Assembly (NCBI GenBank): GCA_036264135.1 | Contig: DATARN010000064.1 | Location: 62,001 to 126,000, forward strand | Direction: 5' to 3' | Source: DATARN01 sp036264135 | GTDB lineage: Bacteria; Actinomycetota; Acidimicrobiia; Acidimicrobiales; Palsa-688 | DNA length: 64,000 nucleotides | Part shown: positions 44,956 to 52,882 of the stretch, piece after piece | How positions within the stretch are numbered: position 1 is the stretch's first letter | How the letters are laid out: every line of letters starts with the position of its first letter | The notes under the pieces: generated by a model | Told to the model about the DNA's origin: nothing | Databases searched by the model: none | Seen by the model: the letters and a program-made list of their open reading frames with translations, nothing else | Made by a program: the position numbers and the translations under genes

Positions 44956-46032
44956 CTAGCGCAGGCCGAGCGCCGCCGAGCAGGCGGGCCACTGGCCCCA
45001 GCCGGCGATGGCTTGCAGCTTCTGGGCGGCGGCGTCCTGCATGGCCGGCGGCTCCTGGTCCGGTCGCCCGGGATAGCCGAGGCCGGTCCACGTACTGGCG
45101 CTGAACTGGTAGGCGCCGTAGAACCCGTTGCCGGTGTTCTCGGCGTAGTTGTCGCTCGACTCGCAGGTCCGCAGCTGCAGCCAGACGCCGCCGGCGTTTC
45201 CGCCCCCGCCCGTGACGGTGGGCGCAGGCGGCGGCGACGGTTTGACCACGGGGGTGGCGACGGGAAGGCCGGCCGCCTGCTGGACGACCGAGATCAGCCC
45301 GTTGTTGACCGGCAGGCCCTGGGCGGTCGGCTTCGTAGGTGAGGCCACGGCTGCCACCCCGGTCCCCGTTGTCGCCGTCGCCGCCGCCGACCCAGGAGAT
45401 GCCGTGTTCCCGACACCAACGGAGACTGCGGCCGCCGCCTTGGTCTTGGCGTCCAGCTGCGCCTGCAGCCCCACCAGCCGTACCTGTTCGTCAGCGGCGG
45501 TCGCCAACGCCCGGGTGCGGAGCGCCTGGAGCTGGCCGGTGGCGCTGGCGCTGGCCTGCTGCGCCGCCTGCAACTGTTGCTCGTCGCCGCGAAGGCTGAG
45601 TTCCAGCTGGTGAAGCTGGTCGCCGGTCTGGGTGAGATCGCCGGAGGCCACCTGGAGGTACTCCTGACCGAGGGTCACGTCGGCGGAAGTCGACATGGAC
45701 TCGGTCTGGCTGGCCACGCCGCCGTGCATGTAGGCCCGCACCGCCTGTTGCAGCAACACGCTTCGGTTAGCCGCCAGGTTTTGCACCGTCGCCTCGTGCT
45801 GGCGGGTCACGCTCGCCAGGCGTGAGGAGGTGGTGCTGACCCGCAGCCGGGCCTGGTCGAGTTGCTCGGTGAGCTGGCGGATAACGCCGGCCTGGATGGT
45901 GACCTGAGCCGCCAAGGCATCGACCTGACCCTGAGCGGGCGAGGTGTCGGCGGCCACCGGTGATGCCGACAGCACGGGCAGCGAAAGCGTGGTTACCAGG
46001 ACGCTGACGAGCACCGAACGCAGCCGAGGCAT
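44956..46032 (-). CDS. secreted coiled-coil protein with Rpf-like transglycosylase domain
   Basis: A 358-residue secreted wall enzyme. The signal peptide is LRSVLVSVLVTTLSLPVLS...AA, followed by about 150 residues of coiled coil (residues about 35-185), an Ala/Thr/Pro linker, and a C-terminal resuscitation-promoting-factor domain: LRTCESSDNY with catalytic Glu, NTGNGFYGAYQFSASTW and GWGQWPACSAALGL. It should cleave peptidoglycan and aid growth or resuscitation. A GTG at 46083 is possible, but the extra 17 codons have low GC at the third position, so I start at ATG 46032. Confidence 0.87.
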   Translation of the reverse strand: MPRLRSVLVSVLVTTLSLPVLSASPVAADTSPAQGQVDALAAQVTIQAGVIRQLTEQLDQARLRVSTTSSRLASVTRQHEATVQNLAANRSVLLQQAVRAYMHGGVASQTESMSTSADVTLGQEYLQVASGDLTQTGDQLHQLELSLRGDEQQLQAAQQASASATGQLQALRTRALATAADEQVRLVGLQAQLDAKTKAAAAVSVGVGNTASPGSAAATATTGTGVAAVASPTKPTAQGLPVNNGLISVVQQAAGLPVATPVVKPSPPPAPTVTGGGGNAGGVWLQLRTCESSDNYAENTGNGFYGAYQFSASTWTGLGYPGRPDQEPPAMQDAAAQKLQAIAGWGQWPACSAALGLR

Positions 46033-46092
46033 GCATCCAGAGGAGGCTGCTGGACCCGTCGAGGACTCTCCGGTTAGCGGCACAACGCAAGG

Positions 46093-46122
46093 AAGTTACT
46101 TGCCCAGTGCAACGGTTTGCAA
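46093..46122 (-). promoter_or_regulatory. promoter of the Rpf-like gene
   Basis: Reading leftward: TTGCAA, an 18-base spacer, TAACTT (46093-46098). The transcript would have a leader of about 50 bases if the ATG at 46032 is used. Confidence 0.5.
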
Positions 46123-46135
46123 AGAGCGGACAGAC

Positions 46136-46167
46136 GACCGCCCCCGGCGGGGGCGCCGGGGGCGGTC
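46136..46167 (-). terminator. terminator-like hairpin after yceI
   Basis: Perfect 14-bp GC stem (GACCGCCCCCGGCG / CGCCGGGGGCGGTC) with a 4-base loop. No T-run follows, but the stem is exceptionally stable and lies 24 bases after the YceI stop. Confidence 0.75.
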
Positions 46168-46191
46168 AACGGACGTGCGGCAGAAGAGTGT

Positions 46192-46755
46192 TTACGCCTC
46201 TGGCTTGTCGAGCACCGCCTCGACTTCCAGGTTGACCGTGATCTTGTCGCCGACGACCACGCCGCCGCCCTCCATCGGAATGTTGAAGTCGATGCCGAAG
46301 TCCTTGCGGCTGATCTCGGTGTTGGCCGAGAACCCGGCCCGGGTGCCACCGAAGGGGTCGGGGCCGAAGCCGTTGGGCTCGACATTGAGGACCACTCGCC
46401 GGCTGACGCCGTGCAGGGTCAGGTCGCCCTCCACGTCGAAGCCGTAGTCGGTCGGCGTCACGCTGGTCGAGGTGAAGGTCATCGTCGGGTGGGTGTCGAC
46501 GTTGAAGATGTCGGCCGAGCGCAGGTGGGCGTCCCGGTTGGCGTCGTTGGTGTCGATGGAGCTGAGGTCAACGGTGGCCGTTACCGTGGAATCCAGCGGG
46601 TTCTCGGCGGTCACGATCTTGCCCTCGAACTTGCTGAAGCGGCCCCGGACCTTGCTCACCATCATGTGACGTACGGTGAAGGAAACGTCGCTGTGGACGG
46701 GGTCGATGGTCCAAGTCCCAACCACGTACCCGGGAATGGTTTCGGTGCTCGTCAT
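46192..46755 (-). CDS. YceI family protein
   Basis: A 187-residue lipocalin-like protein that binds isoprenoid or amide lipids; often linked to stress or acid response. Motifs: WTIDPVHSDVSFTVRHMMVSK, VDLSSIDTNDANRDAHLRS and LTLHGVSRRV. No signal peptide, so it is cytoplasmic. ATG 46755 with GAGG about 8-10 bases upstream. It is divergent from the MarR gene and shares its operators, so MarR probably represses it. Confidence 0.9.
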   Translation of the reverse strand: MTSTETIPGYVVGTWTIDPVHSDVSFTVRHMMVSKVRGRFSKFEGKIVTAENPLDSTVTATVDLSSIDTNDANRDAHLRSADIFNVDTHPTMTFTSTSVTPTDYGFDVEGDLTLHGVSRRVVLNVEPNGFGPDPFGGTRAGFSANTEISRKDFGIDFNIPMEGGGVVVGDKITVNLEVEAVLDKPEA

Positions 46756-46785
46756 TCCTATCGCCTCTTTCTGTAGTAGACAGAT

Positions 46786-46801
46786 TGTTGAACTCTCAAC
46801 A
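46786..46801. promoter_or_regulatory. MarR operator 1 (yceI side)
   Basis: Perfect dyad TGTTGA-ACTC-TCAACA. Its minus-strand TTGAGA overlaps the -35 region expected for yceI. Its centre is 32 bases (about three helical turns) from operator 2. Confidence 0.7.
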
Positions 46802-46817
46802 CAGTCTACGCGCTGGA

Positions 46818-46833
46818 TGTTGAACTGTCAACT
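46818..46833. promoter_or_regulatory. MarR operator 2 (marR side)
   Basis: Dyad TGTTGA-ACTG-TCAACT, one mismatch. TTGAAC inside it (46820-46825) forms the marR -35 box, 18 bases before the TAGAAT -10, so binding would block marR transcription. Confidence 0.7.
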
Positions 46834-46843
46834 ATCCGCCAGG

Positions 46844-46849
46844 TAGAAT
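46844..46849 (+). promoter_or_regulatory. -10 box of the MarR gene (leaderless)
   Basis: TAGAAT, 7 bases before GTG 46857, with -35 TTGAAC 18 bases upstream. It selects GTG 46857 over the nearby ATGs at 46848 and 46851, which would fall in or at the -10 box. Confidence 0.6.
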
Positions 46850-46856
46850 GATGAGC

Positions 46857-47393
46857 GTGACTGACATCAGCCCTCGTTGGCTCTCCGCAGAGGAGCAGGT
46901 GTCGTGGCGGGCGTTCATTGATGCCGTGCGGTTGTTCACCGCCGAGATCGACCGGGAACTGCAGCACGACAGCGGCCTCAACCATGCCTACTACCAGATT
47001 CTCGTGACGCTGTCCGAAGCCCCCGATCACCAGATCCGTATGAGCGAGTTGGCGGCCCTCACCCTCACCTCGAGAAGTCGGCTGTCCCACGCCGTGGCCC
47101 GACTCGAGGAGGCGGGGTGGGTGGAGCGCCGCTCCTGCCCATCGGACAAGCGAGGCGCCTTCGCCGCCCTCACCCCCGCCGGCCTCGCCGTCTTGGAATC
47201 GGCGGCCCGGGGCCACGTGGAGGCGGTGCGGCGCAACCTGTTTGACGTGCTGAGCGCCGAGCAGGTGACCGAGCTGGGCCGGATCAGCGCCGTCTTGCGC
47301 GACGCTCTCCGGGCGGGACCGGTCGCCCGCTGCCTCAAGGCGGAGCAGGAGGCCGAGGAGGACGCGGCGGAAAACAACGGCGCCTGCGCATAA
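46857..47393 (+). CDS. MarR family transcriptional regulator
   Basis: A 178-residue dimeric winged-helix regulator. The wHTH region is MSELAALTLTSRSRLSHAVARLEEAGWVERR, followed by the wing PSDKRGAFAALTPAG. Two Cys, in the wing region and near the end, could be redox-active; this is a guess. It is divergent from yceI with two shared operators and is probably autoregulated. The start is set by the promoter. Confidence 0.9.
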   Translation: MTDISPRWLSAEEQVSWRAFIDAVRLFTAEIDRELQHDSGLNHAYYQILVTLSEAPDHQIRMSELAALTLTSRSRLSHAVARLEEAGWVERRSCPSDKRGAFAALTPAGLAVLESAARGHVEAVRRNLFDVLSAEQVTELGRISAVLRDALRAGPVARCLKAEQEAEEDAAENNGACA

Positions 47394-47416
47394 CCAGGCG
47401 GGGCGACACGAGAAGG

Positions 47417-47422
47417 TACCGT
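47417..47422 (+). promoter_or_regulatory. -10 box of the sirtuin gene
   Basis: TACCGT, 5 bases before GTG 47428. The distance is a little short for a leaderless start. Confidence 0.35.
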
Positions 47423-47427
47423 CGGGT

Positions 47428-48195
47428 GTGGCTCCAACGGAACTCCCCGCGGCCCGGGAAGCGGTGCGCCAGGCGTCGTCAATCGTCGCCCTGACCGGCG
47501 CCGGCATTTCCACCGACTCCGGCATCCCGGACTTCCGCGGACCGCAGGGAGTGTGGACCAAGGATCCGGGGGCGGAACGCACCGCCACCCTTCACCACTA
47601 TCTGGAGGACCCAGAAGTCCGCAAGCGGGTGTGGCAAACACGGCTGCACTCACCGGCGTGGACCGCCGAGCCCAACGCCGGCCACCGGGCGCTCGTCGAC
47701 CTCGAGGAGCAGGGCCGACTCGTCGCCCTGATCACCCAGAACATCGACGGGATGCATCAACGGGCGGGCTCTCAGCTCGTCATCGAGCTCCACGGCACCA
47801 TGCGGGACGTCACCTGTTGGTCGTGCGGCCGGCGCGGTCCCATGGCCCCGGTGCTCGACCGGCTGCGGGCCGGCGAGGAGGATCCCCACTGCGCCGAAGT
47901 GGTTGAGGGCCGGCCGTGCGGGGGCATCTTGAAGTCGGCGACCATCAGCTTCGGCCAGGCCCTCGACTCCGACGTGCTGGACCGGGCAGTCATGGCCGTC
48001 CAGGGCGCCGACCTCCTTCTGGCCGTGGGGTCCACCCTCACCGTGCACCCCGCCGCCGGGCTCGTGCCGCTCGCCGCGCGCAGCGGTATCCCCGTGGTGA
48101 TCGTCAACGCCGACCCCACGCCCTTCGACGACCTGGCGGTCGCGGTGGTCCGGGTCCCAATCGGCCAGGCCCTGCCCGAGCTCGTGGCGCCGTGA
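47428..48195 (+). CDS. Sir2 family NAD-dependent protein deacylase
   Basis: A 255-residue sirtuin that removes acyl groups from protein lysines using NAD. Motifs: ALTGAGISTDSGIPDFRG, ITQNIDGMHQRAG, the catalytic His in ELHGT, a CWSCGR...RPCGG zinc site, and VGSTLTVHPAAGLVP. The first zinc pair is CxxC; the second appears as one Cys in DPHCAEV and one in GRPCGG. The GNAT gene overlaps its stop by 4 bases, so acetylation and deacetylation may be made together. Confidence 0.93.
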   Translation: MAPTELPAAREAVRQASSIVALTGAGISTDSGIPDFRGPQGVWTKDPGAERTATLHHYLEDPEVRKRVWQTRLHSPAWTAEPNAGHRALVDLEEQGRLVALITQNIDGMHQRAGSQLVIELHGTMRDVTCWSCGRRGPMAPVLDRLRAGEEDPHCAEVVEGRPCGGILKSATISFGQALDSDVLDRAVMAVQGADLLLAVGSTLTVHPAAGLVPLAARSGIPVVIVNADPTPFDDLAVAVVRVPIGQALPELVAP

Positions 48196-48698
48196 CGCCC
48201 GCCCACCCGGACCCCGTTGTCACCGTGCGCTGGGCGCAGCCGGCCGACAGCGCCGCCATGGTGGCCCTCATCCGGGCCCTGGCCGCCTTTGAGCGGGCCG
48301 AGGACCAGGTCGAGATCGACGACCACCAGTTGGCCGGCGCCCTCTTCGGCCCGGCGCCCCGGCTGTTCGCCCACGTGGCCGAGGACCGGGGCGAGGTGGT
48401 GGGCCTGGCCATCTGGTTCGTCAACTTCTCTACCTGGACCGGCCGCCATGGGATCTACCTGGAAGACCTGTTCGTGCACCCCTCGGCCCGGCGGCGCGGG
48501 GCCGGGCGGGCGTTGTTGGCGACCCTGGCGCAGGTTGCGGTGGCCCGGGGCTACACCCGGGTGGAGTGGGCGGTGCTCGATTGGAATGAGCCGGCCATCG
48601 ACTTCTACCGCCGTCTCGGAGCGGTGGCGCTGGATGACTGGACCATCTTCCGACTCGCCGGTGCCCGGCTCGGCGCGCTGGCGGCGGGCGAACCCTAG
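48192..48698 (+). CDS. GNAT acetyltransferase (diamine-acetyltransferase-like), coupled to the sirtuin
   Basis: A 168-residue GNAT. LYLEDLFV-type strand reads GIYLEDLFVHPSARRRGAGRALLATLAQVA with the acetyl-CoA loop RRRGAG; the end is VLDWNEPAIDFYRRLGA. This LEDLFV signature is typical of spermidine/spermine-type and related small-amine acetyltransferases. GTG 48192 overlaps the sirtuin stop (GTGA). The substrate could be an amine or a protein; unproven. Confidence 0.87.
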   Translation: MTPAHPDPVVTVRWAQPADSAAMVALIRALAAFERAEDQVEIDDHQLAGALFGPAPRLFAHVAEDRGEVVGLAIWFVNFSTWTGRHGIYLEDLFVHPSARRRGAGRALLATLAQVAVARGYTRVEWAVLDWNEPAIDFYRRLGAVALDDWTIFRLAGARLGALAAGEP

Positions 48699-48700
48699 GC

Positions 48701-50029
48701 CTACAGGCGGGACGTCGCCGTCATGGCCAGTTGGAGCAGCTTCTGGCTCGGTGCATCGGGTGAGAACGGCTGAATGGTCAGCAACACCAGGTTCGTCCCC
48801 TTGAGCACCCGCAGGGTCCCGCCGTCGTAGTAGGCGGCGTCACCGAGCCCCGGTACGTCCTTGGCCGTAGCGCTGCGCGACCCGTCGAAGGACTGGCGGG
48901 CTCCCGTCCGGGCCACGTCGACGATCAACTCCTGGTGGCCGTCGTCGTACACGCAGGCTCCGAGGACGTAGTGGGGCACCCCAGCGGTGTCGCCGAAGGC
49001 GGCCGAGGCGTCGTCGGGGGTGACGACCCGGCAGGCGTCGGCCGAGGAGGACACCGCCGCCGGCGGAGCGACATGGTGGTTCGAGCCGGACACCGCGATC
49101 ACGGTGATCACGGTGATGATGACGAGGCCGGCGACCGCCAGCGAGACGGCGGTGATCAGCGGGGAGCTGGGCCCTGTCCGCGGTACCGGCAACTCCAGGC
49201 GTCCCCGGGACCGAGACCGCACGCTTTTGCGCTCCCGCGCTGGAGGCGGCGGCGGTGTCGAGACCGGCGGCGCGGCGGGGCTCGAAGGCGGCGGCGGGGC
49301 CCCGCGGAAGCTGGCGAAGCGGTCCGTCGCCCCGCCGCTCGGCGGCGGGGTCCAGCCCCCAGCGGGCGGTGGGGGGTGCGGCCAACCCGCGGCGGGCGTG
49401 GCTTCGGGCGGCGACGGTGGGGCGGTGCCGTTATGGGGTTCTCGCAGGCCGACGGTGGGTGTGGCGTCCTCCGCCTCGACGCCGGCGGGAGGCGGCGGCA
49501 CGTCGGACGGCGGAGTGACCGTGGTGGGCGCGCCGGCCTGCCCGTAGCGGCGCCACGGTCGGGTGGATGTCGGCGACGTCGCCCGACCGGCAACGGCGTC
49601 GCGCAGGCTGATCACCGCCGGTCCCGCCGGCTCGGCCGGCATCTCGGCCGGGGGGGCAGCAGCAGGCGCCGCGCCAGCAGGCGCCTCAGCCGGCGGGACG
49701 GCCGCCGACGACTCGGCGGCAGGCGCCTCCGCCGGGCCAACGGGAGCCGGACCAACGGGAGCCGGGGGAACGGGAGCCGGAGGGGGCGCGGCTGTCGCCC
49801 CTTCGACCAGCGCGATCTTGTACGTCCGCAGTCCCCGCATGTCGCGGGTGATGAGACCATCGGCTTCCATCTGGGCCAACAGGGCACTGAGCGCCGCCGG
49901 CCTGTCTACGCCAATCGAGCGGGCCATCTGGTCGGTGAGGCCACGCCCTGCGGCGTCCTCGACACTGCCCCCGTGTTCGGCCAGATAGGTGCGGACCCTC
50001 CCCTCGTCTGCCTCGTTGTATTCGGCCAT
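48701..50029 (-). CDS. wHTH–proline-rich–TM–extracytoplasmic sensor-like protein
   Basis: A 442-residue protein with an unusual order. Residues 1-70 look like a winged helix (EGRVRTYLAEHGGSVEDAAG, ALSALLAQMEADGLITRD). Residues about 75-285 are a very Pro/Ala-rich linker, then one membrane segment (about 292-314, LITAVSLAVAGLVIITVITV), and about 125 extracytoplasmic residues with two Cys (DACRVVTPDDASAAFGDTAG, GACVYDDGHQ). The outer part resembles DUF3558-type secreted domains. A one-component membrane regulator or an envelope sensor is possible. ATG 50029 with AGGACAGGAG just upstream. Confidence 0.65.
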   Translation of the reverse strand: MAEYNEADEGRVRTYLAEHGGSVEDAAGRGLTDQMARSIGVDRPAALSALLAQMEADGLITRDMRGLRTYKIALVEGATAAPPPAPVPPAPVGPAPVGPAEAPAAESSAAVPPAEAPAGAAPAAAPPAEMPAEPAGPAVISLRDAVAGRATSPTSTRPWRRYGQAGAPTTVTPPSDVPPPPAGVEAEDATPTVGLREPHNGTAPPSPPEATPAAGWPHPPPPAGGWTPPPSGGATDRFASFRGAPPPPSSPAAPPVSTPPPPPARERKSVRSRSRGRLELPVPRTGPSSPLITAVSLAVAGLVIITVITVIAVSGSNHHVAPPAAVSSSADACRVVTPDDASAAFGDTAGVPHYVLGACVYDDGHQELIVDVARTGARQSFDGSRSATAKDVPGLGDAAYYDGGTLRVLKGTNLVLLTIQPFSPDAPSQKLLQLAMTATSRL

Positions 50030-50137
50030 CTCCTGTCCTCACCATCCCCGCGCGCGACGCGTCGCCGTAGCGGCGGCAACCGTAGCGTCAACGAGTGTTC
50101 CCGCGCCTACACCATCGCACTGCGCGATCATCGCACC

Positions 50138-50746
50138 ATGGGATTCACCCGCGGTTTCGAGGGGCGGCGCCGCCGAGAACACGACCCGCGCCTCCCTCCC
50201 GGCCAGTACGACGTGGGTAACGACTGGCCGGTGCTGACCGCCGAACCGACGCCGCACGTCGACACCGCCACCTGGACCTTCAGCATCGACGGTCTGGTCG
50301 AGCAGTCGTTGTCCTGGACCTGGGACGAGATCCACGCCATGCCCGGCTCGGTGTACAACGGCGATATTCACTGCGTCACCACCTGGTCGAAGCTCGGCGT
50401 CACCTTCTCCGGCGTGTCGGTCGACACCCTCTTGGCGGCGGCCAAACCCCAGCCGTCGGCGTCGTACGTGCTGGCCTGGTCGACGACGGGCTACAACACC
50501 AACCTGCCGTTGTCGGACGTGACCGACGGCAAGGCGTGGGTGGTGTGGGACTACGGCGGCCAGCCCCTTCCCGTGGTCCACGGCGGGCCGGCGAGGCTGC
50601 TCGTCCCCCACCTCTATTTCTGGAAGAGCGCCAAGTGGGTGACCCGTCTGGAAGTACTCGACCACGACGAAGCCGGGTTCTGGGAGCGAAACGGGTACCA
50701 CGACCGTGGCGACCCGTGGCAGGAGCAGCGCTACCAAGGTGACTGA
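50138..50746 (+). CDS. sulfite-oxidase-like molybdopterin oxidoreductase (cytoplasmic)
   Basis: A 202-residue molybdopterin-binding protein of the sulfite oxidase/MsrP group. The catalytic Cys that binds molybdenum is in GDIHCVTTWSKLGVTFSGV; VHGGPARLLVPHLYFWKSAKWV and ERNGYHDRGDPWQEQRY are typical of the short actinobacterial form. No signal or Tat peptide, so it is cytoplasmic. Its stop overlaps the flavin reductase gene by 8 bases, giving an electron-transfer pair. The substrate is unknown. Confidence 0.88.
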   Translation: MGFTRGFEGRRRREHDPRLPPGQYDVGNDWPVLTAEPTPHVDTATWTFSIDGLVEQSLSWTWDEIHAMPGSVYNGDIHCVTTWSKLGVTFSGVSVDTLLAAAKPQPSASYVLAWSTTGYNTNLPLSDVTDGKAWVVWDYGGQPLPVVHGGPARLLVPHLYFWKSAKWVTRLEVLDHDEAGFWERNGYHDRGDPWQEQRYQGD

Positions 50747-51506
50747 CGGACCGGGGGCGCCGTCACCACCGGGCGGCGGGCCGGGGGCGTCACCGCCGGC
50801 CGGCCGGCCGGCGGCCCGTGCCTGGCAGCAGGCCACCGTCGTCGGCATCCGACCGGAAACCGCCACCGCCTCCACCTTCCGCCTGGCCCTCTCCCGCCCC
50901 GCCCCTCACCTGGCGGGCCAGCACTTCGTGGTCCGCCTCACCGCCCCTGACGGGTACCAGGCGGCCCGCTCGTATTCGGCGGCGTCGCCCCCGGACGGGT
51001 CGAACGAGATCGAGCTGACCGTGGAACGCCTGGAGGACGGCGAGGTCTCGTCGTTCCTGCACGATGGGGTCGCGGTCGGCGACACCCTCGAGGTCCGGGG
51101 GCCGATCGGCGGTTGGTTCGTGTGGGCGGGCGAGGCGCCGGCCCTGCTCGTCGGCGGCGGCTCGGGCGTCGTCCCCCTCATGGCGATGCTGCGCCTGGCC
51201 CGGCGCGAGGGCCGGTCGGACCTGGTGCGGCTGGTTGTTTCCGCCCGGACACCGTCCGACCTGTACTACGCCGAGGAGCTGCCGGGACCGGAGACGACGA
51301 TCGTGTACACCCGGGCCACCCCGCCGGCGTGGCCGCGGCCGCCGGGCCACCTGGGCGCCGCCGACCTGCCTCACCCGGTCGACCCGGCGGCGACCGCCTA
51401 CGTGTGCGGCTCTTCCGGCTTCGCCGACGCCGCCACCGGACTCCTGATCGGCGCGGGCATGGCCGCCTCCAGCATCCGGGTGGAGCGCTTCGGGCCGTCC
51501 GGCTAA
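50739..51506 (+). CDS. FAD/NAD(P)-binding oxidoreductase (ferredoxin-reductase type)
   Basis: A 255-residue flavin reductase: ARSYSAAS (FAD), GPIGGWFVW, GGGSGVVPLMAMLRLA (NAD(P)H loop) and YVCGSSGFADAATGLLIGAG at the end. No 2Fe-2S domain. GTG 50739 lies inside the end of the sulfite-oxidase-like gene. It probably passes electrons from NAD(P)H to that enzyme. Confidence 0.87.
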   Translation: MTDGPGAPSPPGGGPGASPPAGRPAARAWQQATVVGIRPETATASTFRLALSRPAPHLAGQHFVVRLTAPDGYQAARSYSAASPPDGSNEIELTVERLEDGEVSSFLHDGVAVGDTLEVRGPIGGWFVWAGEAPALLVGGGSGVVPLMAMLRLARREGRSDLVRLVVSARTPSDLYYAEELPGPETTIVYTRATPPAWPRPPGHLGAADLPHPVDPAATAYVCGSSGFADAATGLLIGAGMAASSIRVERFGPSG

Positions 51507-51516
51507 AAACCGGCCC

Positions 51517-52014
51517 ATGATCACGGTCGTCGAGCACCCGGCGTTGCTCCATTTCTCCTACGAGGACATGCTGCGCTACAGCGGTCCCGGCAGCCCCGCC
51601 GGGGTGGCCGTGGCGTGCCAAGCCATGGCGCGCGCCTTTTCCCTCCTCGATCCTCGAGAGCCCCTGGAGCGGCGGGTCATCGACATCGACACCGCCTTCC
51701 GCGGGCCGGGCGCCCGGGACGCCTTCGAGTTGGTGACCCGGAGCCTGACCGACGGCCGCTACGTCGTCACCACCGAGCTCGAGCGGCCGGAGCGGGGCGT
51801 CACGCTGGCCCAGTTCGTGTTCCGGTTCCGCTACCGGGGCCTGGCCGTCACCCTCCTGGTGCGGCCCGGGATGATCAGCGACGAGTTCATCGCCCTGGCC
51901 CGCACCGACGGGCGCGGCGAGGAGGAGGAGCGACGGTTCACCGCCCTCAAGGCGGCCCACGCCGAGGCGCTGATGGCGGCCGATCCCGCCGACATCTTCG
52001 ACGTCGAGGGCTAA
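51517..52014 (+). CDS. conserved hypothetical protein
   Basis: A 165-residue protein I do not recognise. It starts LLHFSYEDMLRYSGPGSPAGVAVACQAMARAF and has mixed alpha/beta character with no membrane segment. ATG 51517 follows the oxidoreductase gene by 10 bases, so it may be the third gene of that unit. Its stop overlaps the convergent purU stop by 4 bases. Confidence 0.7.
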   Translation: MITVVEHPALLHFSYEDMLRYSGPGSPAGVAVACQAMARAFSLLDPREPLERRVIDIDTAFRGPGARDAFELVTRSLTDGRYVVTTELERPERGVTLAQFVFRFRYRGLAVTLLVRPGMISDEFIALARTDGRGEEEERRFTALKAAHAEALMAADPADIFDVEG

Positions 52015-52844
52015 AGAAAGACGACGGTTCGCCGGCCGAGCAGGAACACCCGGCTCTCGCTGTGCGCCTTGACGGCGCGGGACAGCACCACCCGCTCCAG
52101 GTCCCGGCCGATGACGGCCATCTGCTGCGGGGTGTGGGCGTGTCCCACCCGGGCCACGTCCTGATCGATGATCGGTCCTTCATCCAGGTCGGGGGTGACG
52201 TAGTGGGCCGTCGCCCCGATGACTTTGACGCCCCGTTCCCACGCCTGGTGGTACGGGCGGGCGCCCTTGAAGCTAGGGAGAAACGAGTGGTGGATGTTGA
52301 TCATGCGCCCCGCCAGTTCCCGGCACAAGTCGTCGGAGACAATCTGCATGTAGCGGGCCAGGACGACGAGCTCGATGTGGTGGTCGGCGACCAGCTTGCG
52401 AACCCAGCCCTCCACCCCCACCGCGGTGTCGCTGCTCTCGAAGGCGATCCCGTAGGCGGTCACGGTGGCGGCCAGGTCCGGGTGGTTAGACACCACCACC
52501 GGGATGTCCACGGGCAGCTCGCCGGCGTGCCAGCGGTACAGCAGGTCGACCAGGCAGTGGTCGTACCGGGAGACCAGCACGAGGGTCCGGCAGCGCTGGT
52601 CCTCCCGCCGGACGCGCAGCTCGCCGCCCAGGGCCGCGGCCCACTCCTGCAGCGCCGTGGCGATCTCGGCGGGGTCGTCGACGGGCGAATCGAACCGGGT
52701 GCGCATGCAGAACATGCCGGTCGGCAGGTCGCTGAACTGGGCGTTCTCCACGATGTTGGCGTCGAGACGCAGCAGCCCCTCGGCCACGCCGGCGACGATG
52801 CCGGGTCGGTCCGGGCACACGAGAGTGAGGATGTGGCTCGTCAT
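52011..52844 (-). CDS. purU: formyltetrahydrofolate deformylase
   Basis: Hydrolyses 10-formyl-THF to THF and formate, balancing one-carbon pools for purine and glycine metabolism. Residues 1-75 are an ACT domain (LTLVCPDRPGIVAGVA) and the rest is the formyltransferase fold with SNHPD, INIHHSFLPSFKG (catalytic His/Asn region) and GATAHYVTPDLDEGPII. 277 residues, family length. It is divergent from the GCS2 gene; TACCAT lies 13 bases before the ATG. Confidence 0.95.
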   Translation of the reverse strand: MTSHILTLVCPDRPGIVAGVAEGLLRLDANIVENAQFSDLPTGMFCMRTRFDSPVDDPAEIATALQEWAAALGGELRVRREDQRCRTLVLVSRYDHCLVDLLYRWHAGELPVDIPVVVSNHPDLAATVTAYGIAFESSDTAVGVEGWVRKLVADHHIELVVLARYMQIVSDDLCRELAGRMINIHHSFLPSFKGARPYHQAWERGVKVIGATAHYVTPDLDEGPIIDQDVARVGHAHTPQQMAVIGRDLERVVLSRAVKAHSESRVFLLGRRTVVFL

Positions 52845-52882
52845 CGGTTTGGTTCGGATGGTAAGGGGGGGAAAAGGGACGC

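Noticed and set aside
46033..46083. GTG 46083 as start of the Rpf-like gene
   Set aside because: The extra 17 codons have low third-position GC and would precede a normal signal peptide; kept only as an alternative.
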